From Planctomycetia bacterium (lineage in GTDB: Bacteria; Planctomycetota; Planctomycetia; Gemmatales; Gemmataceae): 35,835 nt of DNA. Shown here piece by piece: positions 1-8,900 of this stretch; within the stretch, counting starts at the first letter, position 1, and each line of letters begins with the position of its first letter. Under the pieces are notes generated by a model. The model ran no database searches, had not been told where the DNA came from, and saw only the letters and a list, made by a program, of their open reading frames with translations. Location: positions 1 through 35,835 of the forward strand of contig SYLG01000112.1 in assembly GCA_005808665.1 (NCBI GenBank). The letters are read 5' to 3'. Both the position numbers and the translations under genes were made by a program.

Positions 1-171
1 GAAATTCAACCCCTCAAACCAAGGCAAATGGTTTAAATCCGTTCAGAGGATCTCTGAACAATTGCAAACCCCATTGTTAAAATCGCACAAGTAGCGGGAA
101 ATATCAAGTAACTTGGTCGGGACTACATGCCGTTTTGAACCCGACATACTCCAAATTCCCGGGAAAAACAT

Positions 172-236
172 CAATCAGGGTCCCAAAAAAGACCAAAAAA
201 TCGTAAAAAATCACTCCAACTGCGTAACTTGGGCTA
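172..236 (+). repeat. 65-nt intergenic repeat, left copy
   Basis: This stretch aligns without gaps to the reverse complement of 35228-35292, with 53 of 65 positions identical. The best conserved blocks are GGTCCCAAAA, CCAAAAAATCGTAA and AATCACTC. Both copies are intergenic and lie a few hundred bases upstream of a gene for a protein with the planctomycete LExR N-terminal motif. One frame stays open in both copies and shares 15 of 22 residues, so a decayed coding fragment is an alternative to a regulatory or REP-like element. Its function is unknown. Confidence 0.75.
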
Positions 237-561
237 AAACGGGATTGGCTATCGATACGGTCGGTGTGAAAACACGCACTTTTTTTCAAAAAAAACTTTC
301 CAAACCCGTCATCTTGCCTGGATCATGGGTTTGGGCGTTTTATCTTTTTTTCCTTCCCTTTTTCCGGAAAAAAACCATTCCGCTTTTCCAAAAAAAACAA
401 ACTCTTTCGCAATGGTCCCCGTATAGAATGGGTCGGAAACTTGGCATTTGGATTTACCGCTCCAAGGTCTATGGACCATTTCCATTACCCTTCGCAATTT
501 CTAAAAGCGAAGCCACCATAGCCTTGGGTAGGTGATTCAAAAGGTTGCGATTTTTCTATCA

Positions 562-600
562 GCACAGGATCGGGTCCTATTTTTCCTGCCGACCCTGTGC
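562..600 (+). promoter_or_regulatory. Strong hairpin in the chitinase leader
   Basis: GCACAGGATCGG (562-573) pairs with CCGACCCTGTGC (589-600), giving a 12-bp stem with one A-C mismatch and a 15-nt loop. It ends 19 nt before the chitinase ATG at 620 and leaves the likely Shine-Dalgarno AGGGA (609-613) free. No T-run follows on either strand, so it is a poor intrinsic terminator. It could be an operator or an mRNA 5' structure. Confidence 0.5.
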
Positions 601-619
601 CTGAATTTAGGGACCAAAC

Positions 620-2995
620 ATGAACATTCGACCGATCCATTCCCTACCCTTGAACCTGACCAGGCGGTCCACTCCCTTTGGAGTGGAGGCCTTGGAGCGA
701 AGGGAAAACCCGTCAGGGCTCACGGCTACTTTTCATCTCGATTCCCACTGGGGAACGGGGATGCAAGGCACCGTTACCGTGGAAAATCAGACTGCCGCAC
801 CGGTATCCAATTGGGTTGTATCCATGGAGTATGCCAATTCCATTGCATCGGTCTGGGACGGAAGGATCCTATTCCAAACCAATACAGGTTACAAAATCAC
901 CCATAATGGCTGGAATTCAAGCATTGCTCCTGGACAAAAAGTTTCGTTTGGTTTTGTGGGCGGTGCCAATCACGAACCCGGACCGAAAAACCTGACCGTT
1001 TCCGCGGAAGGCATCGCACCTGCACCAACGCCTACCCCAGCACCTGCGCCTACCCCAGCACCTGCGCCTACCCCAGCACCAACCCCTATTGGTCAGGTTC
1101 AAGTCAAGGTTGAATATAAAGTAACATCCGATTGGGGATCCGGGTTTAATGGAGACATTTCGATTACAAATGTGGGAGATTTGGCAATCACCGGATGGAC
1201 ACTTGGTTTCCACTCCACTAATACCATTACCTCGGTTTGGAATGCTACCAAAGTAAATAGTGGTGACAATTACCTGTTCTCGGATGCCGGTTGGAATCAG
1301 GTTATTGCCAAGGGGGCAACCGTATCCTTTGGTTTCACCGCAACGGGTAATGGTAAGGCTATTCCACCTGGCTTTACTTTTAATGGCCAATCTGTAGGCA
1401 GCACACCGACCCCAACAACCCCTCCAACCCCGGCGACACCTCAACCCACGAAAACCCCTTCCCTATCAATTGCCAATGTATCCTTGATAGAGGGAAATAG
1501 TGGCACGAAAAACATGGATTTCAAAGTCCAATTGAGCTCGCCAACCACCTCTGATGTGCAGTTTACGGTTAACACGGTGAACGGAACCGCCATGGAAGGT
1601 GTTGACTTTCAACCCCTGGTTGCCCAGGTGGTTACCATTGCGGCGGGCAAAAGGGAGGCAACCGTTAGCGTACCCATAATTGGGGATTCTTTGGTCGAAT
1701 CCAATGAAACCTTTTCACTTCTCCTATCGGCGGCAACGGGGGTTGTCCTTGGCAACATCAGTCCCTTGGGAACGATTGAAAATGATGATGTATCTCCGCC
1801 GGAGTCCCCACCCCCTGGTAATAATGGGACAACAGGAAAACGGGTAGTAACCTATTTTACCGAATGGGCTGTTTATGACAGGAAGTTTACAGTCGCCGAC
1901 CTGCCTGTCGACAAATTAACCACCATCAACTATGCCTTTGCAAAGATTACGGAGGCTGGCGAGGTTGGTATTTTCGATAGCTGGGCTGCGGTGGAAAAAC
2001 CATTCGGGGCGGACAAATGGGATACTCCTTTAAAGGGAAATTACCACCAACTCCAACTCCTGAAACAAAGCCATCCCAATCTTGAAATTCTTATCTCGGT
2101 GGGTGGCTGGACTTTGTCGGACAGGTTCTCGGATGTTGCCCTTACGGCCCAATCCCGTGCCAAATTTGCGGCATCCGCAGTTGATTTTTGCAATAAATAT
2201 GGCTTTGACGGGGTAGATTTGGATTGGGAGTATCCTGTAGGTGGTGGTTTGGAAACCAACAAATACCGGCCGGAAGACAAACATAATTACACACTCCTTG
2301 TGGAAGAAATCAGGCGCCAGTTCAACCTTGCCGATGCTGTGGATGGTGACCATCGGCTAATTACAATTGCCGCCCCGGCCGGATTTGACAAAATGGTTCA
2401 TTTCGAGTTGGCCACCATGAGCCAATCCCTGGATTGGATGAACCTGATGACCTACGATTACCATGGTTCCTGGGAGAATGGGACCAATCATCAGGCGGCC
2501 CTTTTTGCCAATCCCAAGGATCCATCGCCCCTTCGTGACCAATACAATATTTCCCATACTGTGGATGCCTATTTAGGGGCAGGGGTTCCGGCTGAAAAAC
2601 TCATCCTGGGTGCCCCAATCTACGGGCGGTCCTGGAAAGGGGTTCCTTCGGTCAACAATGGCCTGTTTCAGGAATCGGCAGGGGCAGGAAAAGGTACATG
2701 GGAGATCGGCGTTGTCGATTATTCAGATCTTTTAAACAAAACCAAATCACAACCTGATGTCTACCAGTTGCTTTGGGACGAGATGGCCCAGGTGCCCTAT
2801 GTTTATGCCCCGACAGTGGAGGGAGGTTGGTTTAGCACCTTTGAAACCACCCAATCGCTGGAGAAAAAAATCGACTATCTCATGGGGAAAGAAATGGGCG
2901 GCATAATGTTTTGGGAATCTTCGGGAGATGTGCGCGATGCAAATTCTCCGGATTCGTTGACCGGGACCGCCGCCCGGTTACTCCTTGGGAAATAA
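620..2995 (+). CDS. Secreted GH18 chitinase with two CBM2 modules and a Calx-beta domain
   Basis: The protein (791 aa) is predicted to hydrolyse beta-1,4 N-acetylglucosamine polymers outside the cytoplasm. In order it has an N-terminal segment with the planctomycete motif ALERRENPSG (residues 25-34), a CBM2-like module (34-131), a Pro/Ala/Thr linker (133-157), a second CBM2-like module (160-261), a Pro/Thr linker, a Calx-beta domain (about 280-391) and a GH18 barrel (about 407-790). The GH18 signature DGVDLDWE is at 530-537, with Glu537 the expected catalytic acid. SVGG (493-496) and MTYDYHG (610-616) are further GH18 landmarks. No classical hydrophobic signal peptide is seen; the LExR segment probably takes that role, as in other planctomycete surface proteins. 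ATG 620 follows AGGGA at good spacing. The gene stands alone and converges on acnA. Chitin is the likeliest substrate; CBM2 modules bind cellulose or chitin. Confidence 0.9.
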   Translation: MNIRPIHSLPLNLTRRSTPFGVEALERRENPSGLTATFHLDSHWGTGMQGTVTVENQTAAPVSNWVVSMEYANSIASVWDGRILFQTNTGYKITHNGWNSSIAPGQKVSFGFVGGANHEPGPKNLTVSAEGIAPAPTPTPAPAPTPAPAPTPAPTPIGQVQVKVEYKVTSDWGSGFNGDISITNVGDLAITGWTLGFHSTNTITSVWNATKVNSGDNYLFSDAGWNQVIAKGATVSFGFTATGNGKAIPPGFTFNGQSVGSTPTPTTPPTPATPQPTKTPSLSIANVSLIEGNSGTKNMDFKVQLSSPTTSDVQFTVNTVNGTAMEGVDFQPLVAQVVTIAAGKREATVSVPIIGDSLVESNETFSLLLSAATGVVLGNISPLGTIENDDVSPPESPPPGNNGTTGKRVVTYFTEWAVYDRKFTVADLPVDKLTTINYAFAKITEAGEVGIFDSWAAVEKPFGADKWDTPLKGNYHQLQLLKQSHPNLEILISVGGWTLSDRFSDVALTAQSRAKFAASAVDFCNKYGFDGVDLDWEYPVGGGLETNKYRPEDKHNYTLLVEEIRRQFNLADAVDGDHRLITIAAPAGFDKMVHFELATMSQSLDWMNLMTYDYHGSWENGTNHQAALFANPKDPSPLRDQYNISHTVDAYLGAGVPAEKLILGAPIYGRSWKGVPSVNNGLFQESAGAGKGTWEIGVVDYSDLLNKTKSQPDVYQLLWDEMAQVPYVYAPTVEGGWFSTFETTQSLEKKIDYLMGKEMGGIMFWESSGDVRDANSPDSLTGTAARLLLGK
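1027..1080 (+). repeat. 18-bp tandem repeats encoding the Pro/Ala/Thr linker
   Basis: TGCGCCTACCCCAGCACC occurs twice exactly (1045-1062 and 1063-1080), preceded by a third copy that differs in its first three bases (1027-1044). Each unit encodes six residues of the linker joining the two CBM2 modules. Such tandem codon repeats can change in copy number and so alter linker length. Confidence 0.85.
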
Positions 2996-3070
2996 CCAAA
3001 CCGGTTGCCGGAATAGGGGATTTTTACCTTGCCAAGGTCATTCCCGGGCTTGGCCTTGAAGGGACCGGGA

Positions 3071-3098
3071 GGCTGGGTAGGGTTCCCATTACCCAACC
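3071..3098. terminator. Possible shared terminator hairpin between convergent genes
   Basis: GGCTGGGTA (3071-3079) pairs with TACCCAACC (3090-3098), a 9-bp stem with one G-U wobble and a 10-nt loop. It overlaps the stop codon and last codons of acnA and lies 76 bases after the chitinase stop. Neither strand shows a T-run after the stem, so a rho-independent terminator is only a weak reading. Confidence 0.3.
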
Positions 3099-5803
3099 AG
3101 CTGCCTGAGGACATAAGGGAGGATGCCATCGTTTTGGTAATAATGGACCTCCTGGGGGGTATCAATGCGCAGCAATGCCTCAAAGGTTTTGACTGAACCA
3201 TCAGAGGTTGCCTTGACCGTCATTTTGGTACCGGCCCTGAGTGTATCCTTCAAGGTTTTGGCCAAATCGGCGATCTCAAAAGTCTCTTCCCCGGAAAGGC
3301 CAAGACTTTGGGCCGATTGGCCAGGGAGAAATTGGAGCGGAAGGATTCCCATGCCAACCAGGTTACTTCGGTGGATCCGCTCATAGCTTTCCGCGATGAC
3401 GGCCCGGACTCCCAAAAGTTTTGGTCCCTTGGCGGCCCAGTCCCTGCTTGAACCTGAACCATATTCTTTGCCCGCCAGGATAATGAGAGGAGTGTTAGCC
3501 TTGGCATAAAGGGCCGAGGCATCAAAAATGCTCATGGTTTCGTGTGTCGGCAAGTACCGGGTCACCCCGCCTTCGGAGCCAGGTACCAGCAGATTTTTGA
3601 GGCGAATGTTGGCAAAAGTTCCCCTGACCATGACTTCGTGGTTGCCGCGACGAGCACCATAACTATTAAAATCCCCTGGTTGAACACCCTTTTCCAGAAG
3701 GTATTTGCCTGCGGGGCTGGATGCCTTGATATTACCGGCCGGGCTGATGTGGTCTGTGGTAATGCTATCTCCCAAAAGGGCAAGCACCCTGGCCCCGGCG
3801 ATTTCCCTTACGGCGGGAACCTCCCTGGTCATGCCATTAAAATAGGGAGGATTTTTGACATAGGTACTTGTTTCATCCCAAGTGTAACGATCCCCTTTGG
3901 GAATAGGGAGGGAACGCCAGGCTTCGTCGCCCTCATAAACCGAATCATATTGTTTGGCAAACATGGCCCGGTCAAGAGAACCGCTTTCCGCAAGGGCCAC
4001 CTCTTCCCTGGTTGGCCAAATATCTTTCAGGAAAACCGGCTCCCCATTCGTTCCTGTCCCGATCGGTTCGTTTGCAAAATCGATGTCGATTCGCCCGGCC
4101 AAGGCATAGGCAACGACCAAGGGTGGAGAGGCAAGGTAGTTGGCTCGAACCTCGGCATGGACCCGGCCTTCAAAATTCCGGTTGCCCGACAAGACGGCAG
4201 CAACCACCAAACCGCCCTCCTCGATTCCTTTGGAAACAGGACCAGGCAAAGGGCCGGAATTGCCAATGCAGGTGGTGCAACCATAGCCCACCAAATGGAA
4301 TTTGAGTTGGTTAAGAGGGTCGGTGAGGCCGGCTTTTTCAAGATAATCTGTAACCACTTTGGAGCCCGGAGCAAGGCTGGGTTTGACCCAGGGCTTGGTG
4401 GTAAGTCCCCGACTCCTGGCTTTTTTGGCAACCAATCCGGCTGCAAGCATTACCGAAGGGTTGGAGGTGTTGGTGCAACTGGTTATTGCGGCAATGACGA
4501 CAGACCCATGCTTTAATGTATGGTCGGTGTTTTCCAGGGTGGCGATGCCTGTAGCCGCCAAGGTTGGGGTTTCGCCTGCCCTGTTTTTGGCCCGTGCCAT
4601 CAACCCGGGAAGGGCTTTTGCAAAGGAGGCTCCAACCTCGGTCAAAGGTACTCTATCCTGGGGACGCGAAGGCCCGGCAAGACTTGGAACAACCGTACTC
4701 AGGTCCAGGTGCATTGTGTCGGTAAACACAGGTTCAGGACTGTTGGGATCGTGAAAGAGACCTTGGGCTTTGAAATACGCCTCAACAAGTGCAACAAGCC
4801 AGTCGGGCCGATTTGAAAAACGGAGGAAACGAATGGTTTCAGCATCCACCGGAAAAATTCCACAGGTAGCACCGTATTCAGGGGCCATGTTGGCAATGGT
4901 TGCCCGGTCGGCCAAGGAGACTTGCGAAAGGCCCGCACCATAGAATTCGACAAACTTGCCAACCACACCCCGTTTCCTGAGCATTTCGGTTATTGTCAGA
5001 ACAAGGTCAGTGGCATTAGCTCCCTCGGGGAGTTTCCCATCCAGACGAAACCCTATGACCTCGGGAATAAGCATGGAAACAGGTTGCCCAAGAACGGCGG
5101 CCTCGGCCTCAATTCCCCCGACCCCCCACCCCAGCACCCCAAGGCCATTGATCATCGTGGTGTGACTATCGGTGCCAACCACAGTATCCGGGTAAGCCAT
5201 GGGGGCTTCCCCGGCAGGGAATTCCCGGGTAAAAACAACCCTTGCAAGGTATTCCAGATTTACCTGATGGACGATGCCGGTTTCCGGGGGAACGACCGCA
5301 AAATCGGCAAACGCCGTTTGTCCCCACCGAAGGAAAATATACCTTTCCTTGTTTCGTTCATATTCGAGGTCGGTATTGGTTTTGAAGGAGAGTTCGGTTC
5401 CAAATTGGTCCACCTGAACCGAGTGGTCGATCACCAGTTCGGCCGGGCAAAGGGGATTGATCTTTTGGGGATCCCCCCCAAACTTGGCCATGGCATCGCG
5501 CATCGCCGCCAGATCGACAACTGCCGGGACTCCGGTGAAGTCCTGCATCAGGACCCGTCCCGGGGTGAAGGCAATCTCGGTTTGGCCAATGGCTTTGAGA
5601 TCGATATTCGCCAATGCTTCGACATCTTTGGCCGTTACATTAAGCCCATCCTCCGTTCGCAACAGGTTCTCCAAAAGAATTCGGAGGCTAAAGGGAAGCG
5701 ACCTGGATTTGGGAAATCGGGAATAAAGGGTATGAAGGTTGTGGTAACGAAAAGTGCGATCTTGGACGGTGAAGGATGTCAGGGAAGAAAACGAATTGGC
5801 CAT
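3089..5803 (-). CDS. acnA: Aconitate hydratase (AcnA/IRP1 type)
   Basis: The enzyme isomerises citrate to isocitrate in the cytoplasm as part of the TCA cycle. The length (904 aa) is that of the monomeric AcnA family. The [4Fe-4S] ligands are visible as Cys443 in SCTNTSNPS and Cys509/Cys512 in [27 protein letters not shown] (208-222) and, in the swivel domain, [15 protein letters not shown] are also family hallmarks. The N-terminus matches AcnA proteins, so ATG 5803 is accepted; a modest GGAAA lies upstream. The gene is transcribed alone, convergent with the chitinase and divergent from the giant membrane protein. Nothing suggests truncation. Some AcnA proteins also act as RNA-binding regulators when iron is low; the sequence cannot show whether this one does. 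Confidence 0.97.
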   Translation of the reverse strand: MANSFSSLTSFTVQDRTFRYHNLHTLYSRFPKSRSLPFSLRILLENLLRTEDGLNVTAKDVEALANIDLKAIGQTEIAFTPGRVLMQDFTGVPAVVDLAAMRDAMAKFGGDPQKINPLCPAELVIDHSVQVDQFGTELSFKTNTDLEYERNKERYIFLRWGQTAFADFAVVPPETGIVHQVNLEYLARVVFTREFPAGEAPMAYPDTVVGTDSHTTMINGLGVLGWGVGGIEAEAAVLGQPVSMLIPEVIGFRLDGKLPEGANATDLVLTITEMLRKRGVVGKFVEFYGAGLSQVSLADRATIANMAPEYGATCGIFPVDAETIRFLRFSNRPDWLVALVEAYFKAQGLFHDPNSPEPVFTDTMHLDLSTVVPSLAGPSRPQDRVPLTEVGASFAKALPGLMARAKNRAGETPTLAATGIATLENTDHTLKHGSVVIAAITSCTNTSNPSVMLAAGLVAKKARSRGLTTKPWVKPSLAPGSKVVTDYLEKAGLTDPLNQLKFHLVGYGCTTCIGNSGPLPGPVSKGIEEGGLVVAAVLSGNRNFEGRVHAEVRANYLASPPLVVAYALAGRIDIDFANEPIGTGTNGEPVFLKDIWPTREEVALAESGSLDRAMFAKQYDSVYEGDEAWRSLPIPKGDRYTWDETSTYVKNPPYFNGMTREVPAVREIAGARVLALLGDSITTDHISPAGNIKASSPAGKYLLEKGVQPGDFNSYGARRGNHEVMVRGTFANIRLKNLLVPGSEGGVTRYLPTHETMSIFDASALYAKANTPLIILAGKEYGSGSSRDWAAKGPKLLGVRAVIAESYERIHRSNLVGMGILPLQFLPGQSAQSLGLSGEETFEIADLAKTLKDTLRAGTKMTVKATSDGSVKTFEALLRIDTPQEVHYYQNDGILPYVLRQLVG

Positions 5804-5985
5804 GGAGTCTTTTCCAACGGGTGAGGGTGTTTGAACCGAGCGTGTTTCTTTCCTTTTCCTAAGGGAAAAACATGGTTGGGCAAGGGAATTAGCCCTAATG
5901 ACAATTGTAAAAATAGGTCGAATGGGCGAATTTTAGGCAAGGCAGGTAAAGTGGACTTGTTTCTTTGGTTTTACCTAGGGTATTC

Positions 5986-8900
5986 ATGCTCAATCTGGCC
6001 ATTGGGTATCCCTATGGCCCCTCCCATTCCCACAGCAATTTGGACTACCTGTCCATGAATGATGCCAATTTGCCTGTTTTTACCGCACTTCTCCTGGGCG
6101 TGTTAGCAGGTCCCCTCGTTTGGTGGGTTGGCCGTAGTATTTTGCGTTTTGTGGCCTGGCAACTGGAATACGGCAAGGCTTGGTTACCTGACCTTGCTGG
6201 GCAAGAACTCGACTGCCCCGGCTGTGCAAAATCCTTCGCCCCGAATGAATCGACTTGCCTGGAGTGTGGTAAATCCCGTGAGGTAGCCTATTACGCCTCG
6301 CTTCGGAAAGTGGATATTGCAGAGGAACAATTGGTTCGCCTTAGCCGAATGGGTGCGGTGGAACCGGAAACCGCCCTCCGCATGGAGGAGGGGCTTTTAC
6401 GCCAAAAAAACGCTTTAGGTCGGTTGCGCAAACCTCAAAAACCGCCCAATAGCATGGTGGAGTGGGTTTTGCCGGGTGGAGAGCCCATTGATCAGGGCTA
6501 TATTCACCCGGAAACTTTTTACCAATCATGCCCTCCGGGAACCCATCCCCTTCGACTCAAAGCGGTTCCCGTGACAAAGGATCATGGCTTGCCCAATGGG
6601 ACCGGGCCTTATTTTGCCCGAATTGCCGGATGGTTTCTCTTATTGGCCGGCCTTTTTGGTTGGACCCAAGGGGCCTTTTCCCAGGAAAGTTTCTCTGGCC
6701 GGATCCCGATCCTGGCGGAATCGTGGATGGGGTTGGCCCTCATGTTAGTCGGCTTGTACAGTTTAGCTTTTGGCCGGGCATCAGAAGTCCTTGCCCAAGT
6801 TGCAGCTATGGGGACAGGGATCCTTGTTCCAGCTTTTTGGATGATCGGACCATGGATTCATGGTACAACAATAAACCCTGGTGATTGGGCCATTGGATTG
6901 GCATGTGCAACCCTTTGTGCGGCCGGGGGAGCTATTATCGATCGATATTTGGCACAGTGGCGAGCCGATTTCCTGAGCGAAACCTTTGTTCCCAGCGAAT
7001 CCGGGGTTTCGGAAGCCCGCTTGATGTCACTTTCCGGCTTGGCATTGGGCCTCCTTCAGGTAGGAACACTCGTAGGGTTGGTCCGACCTGAGGGTTGGCT
7101 TGGCCAATGGGTTGCTATTTCAGGTTCCTTATGGGGAATTCTTGCCTTATCCGGATTTCAATTGGGGCGTTTAACCCTGGCAGGGAATAGACTCGAGTTT
7201 CGGCTCCCTGAATGGATTTTTGAATGCTGTTTTGGAGCCGTGATCGCACTTGCCGCTTTCCTGGGAACAACCAACCCGAATTATGGACCCACCTGCATTG
7301 CGGTCGGAATGTCCTCTTTAACATTAACCGGAATGATTGTGGCATGTTGGTTTGGGAAATCCTGGTCCAAGCTTTTACGCCCAGACGGCCCGCGAATGGC
7401 ACCGTTATTACTACGAACAGCCATCCTTACCGCCGCAGCGGGATTTGCCACGGGATCACTACCCAACCACTATCCGTGGGCTGGGGCTATTGCGGTTGGA
7501 ATCAGTTCGCTCACGCTTTTTTGCCTTGCAACTTTATTGCGCCAACATTTCTTGCTAATCCCCGGCTTGGCCTTGCTTGCCTTGGCCGGGGCCCTTGGAT
7601 GTCACCAAGCCATGGTGGAATTGCACCATGGAATCCTTGAGCAAATTTGGTTTGCACTTGATGGAGCACTTTTGGGTATTGCTTTGGGAGCAGGACTTGC
7701 CCGTGGCTTGGAATGGCAAATGGGAACAAAAAACCCATTAAAATCCTCACCCACCCTTTGGATGCGACTGTTTGCTGTCCAAATCCTGAGCGCATCAACC
7801 CTTGCTGCTGTGGGATTGGCCCTCATCCACAAAAACCTTGCCGAAATGCACGATTTGTCCAGCCCGATTACCATGATTGCCTGGATATTGACTCTGGCAA
7901 TGGTAATCCAGGTTCGGTCCTTGCGAGGACATGGGTTAGGGTTGTTGGCGATTTCAGGATCCATTTTACTTGCGGGGCTCCTCAACCAATTCACCGGCCG
8001 GGTTGTTCTTGCCATGCAGGTGGGACTTCTGGAATGTGGTATTTTTGGACTCATGTTGGCAATCGGGGTTGGCCGGGTTAGGTCCATTTCCCGCAGGCTT
8101 TCAAAGGTTTCCGTTTCGTGGTCGATGGCCCTGATGGGAATTCACCTATCGGGAATCCTTGCCCTTTTATTGAACCGACAAATGGGTTGGGAAGGAATGA
8201 TTGTTCCTGCCCTGTTGGGTGGAACCACCTGGATGCTGCTGGCCCGAAACCGGAACCTTCCCGGACTGGGATGGGTGGCCCTCGGGTGGATGTTTGCGGG
8301 CACTTTACCCCATGCAATAAGGCAATCAACGCTTGCCGAGGGTTTGACCACCTCCCTGGCAATTGCCTTGGTTGGATTAACCCTTTGGTGGATCATTGCC
8401 CCGACCAAATTGTTGGCTAGAAACCGTCCCGTCGGGCCATTATTTGCAATTATTGTGGCCATATTATCCGCATTCACAGCCCTGGCTTCCCAACCTATTG
8501 ATCTCATTGCCGGCAGCTTGGTTGCGGTTTCGTTCCTAAGCTTGATTATTGTGGTGCGGGTTTGGGAACCCTCACCCATGCTTTTGCTTGCAGGACTTTC
8601 CGGGGTTTCCCTAATCACTTGGCTGGTCAGGAATTTGGCAGTTATAACCCATCGAAATGGATCGGAATGGCTTGTCTTTGGCCTGGGATTATTTGTCGCC
8701 TTGGTAGCGGTTTTTTCCCAATGCGGGACATTTTTTTCTTGGTGGAAACCTTGCCAGAATTGGGTCCGGAATACCTTTTCCATTATTGTAGCTATTGCTG
8801 GATTTATGGTATGTGCAATAATTCCATATCCATTAATGCTAGAAACCAATCCTTTATACCTTTGTTTCCTGGTGGCCACTCCGTTTTTGGTGGCTTTTTC

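Larger units (their letters stand above)
1..619. other. Non-coding lead region before the chitinase gene
   Basis: I see no convincing gene in these 619 bases. The reading frames present are short, rich in Lys, Phe and Pro from A- and T-runs, and resemble no family I know. The region holds a 65-nt repeat (172-236) whose partner lies in inverted orientation near the other end of the window. It also holds a strong hairpin (562-600) just before the chitinase start. Two short sequences GTAACTTGG (106-114 and 224-232) form a direct repeat, the second inside the 65-nt element. A palindrome AATTCCCGGGAA lies near 154-165. Confidence 0.6.

Noticed and set aside
113-535. 140-codon open frame in the left gap
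   Set aside because: It is Lys/Phe/Pro-rich from homopolymer runs, has no Shine-Dalgarno site and no resemblance to a family. It overlaps the 65-nt repeat, whose partner has only a short matching frame.
3542-5824. Two long plus-strand frames opposite aconitase (324 and 300 codons)
   Set aside because: They are antisense shadows of a well-conserved acnA; their composition follows the complementary codons and they match no family.
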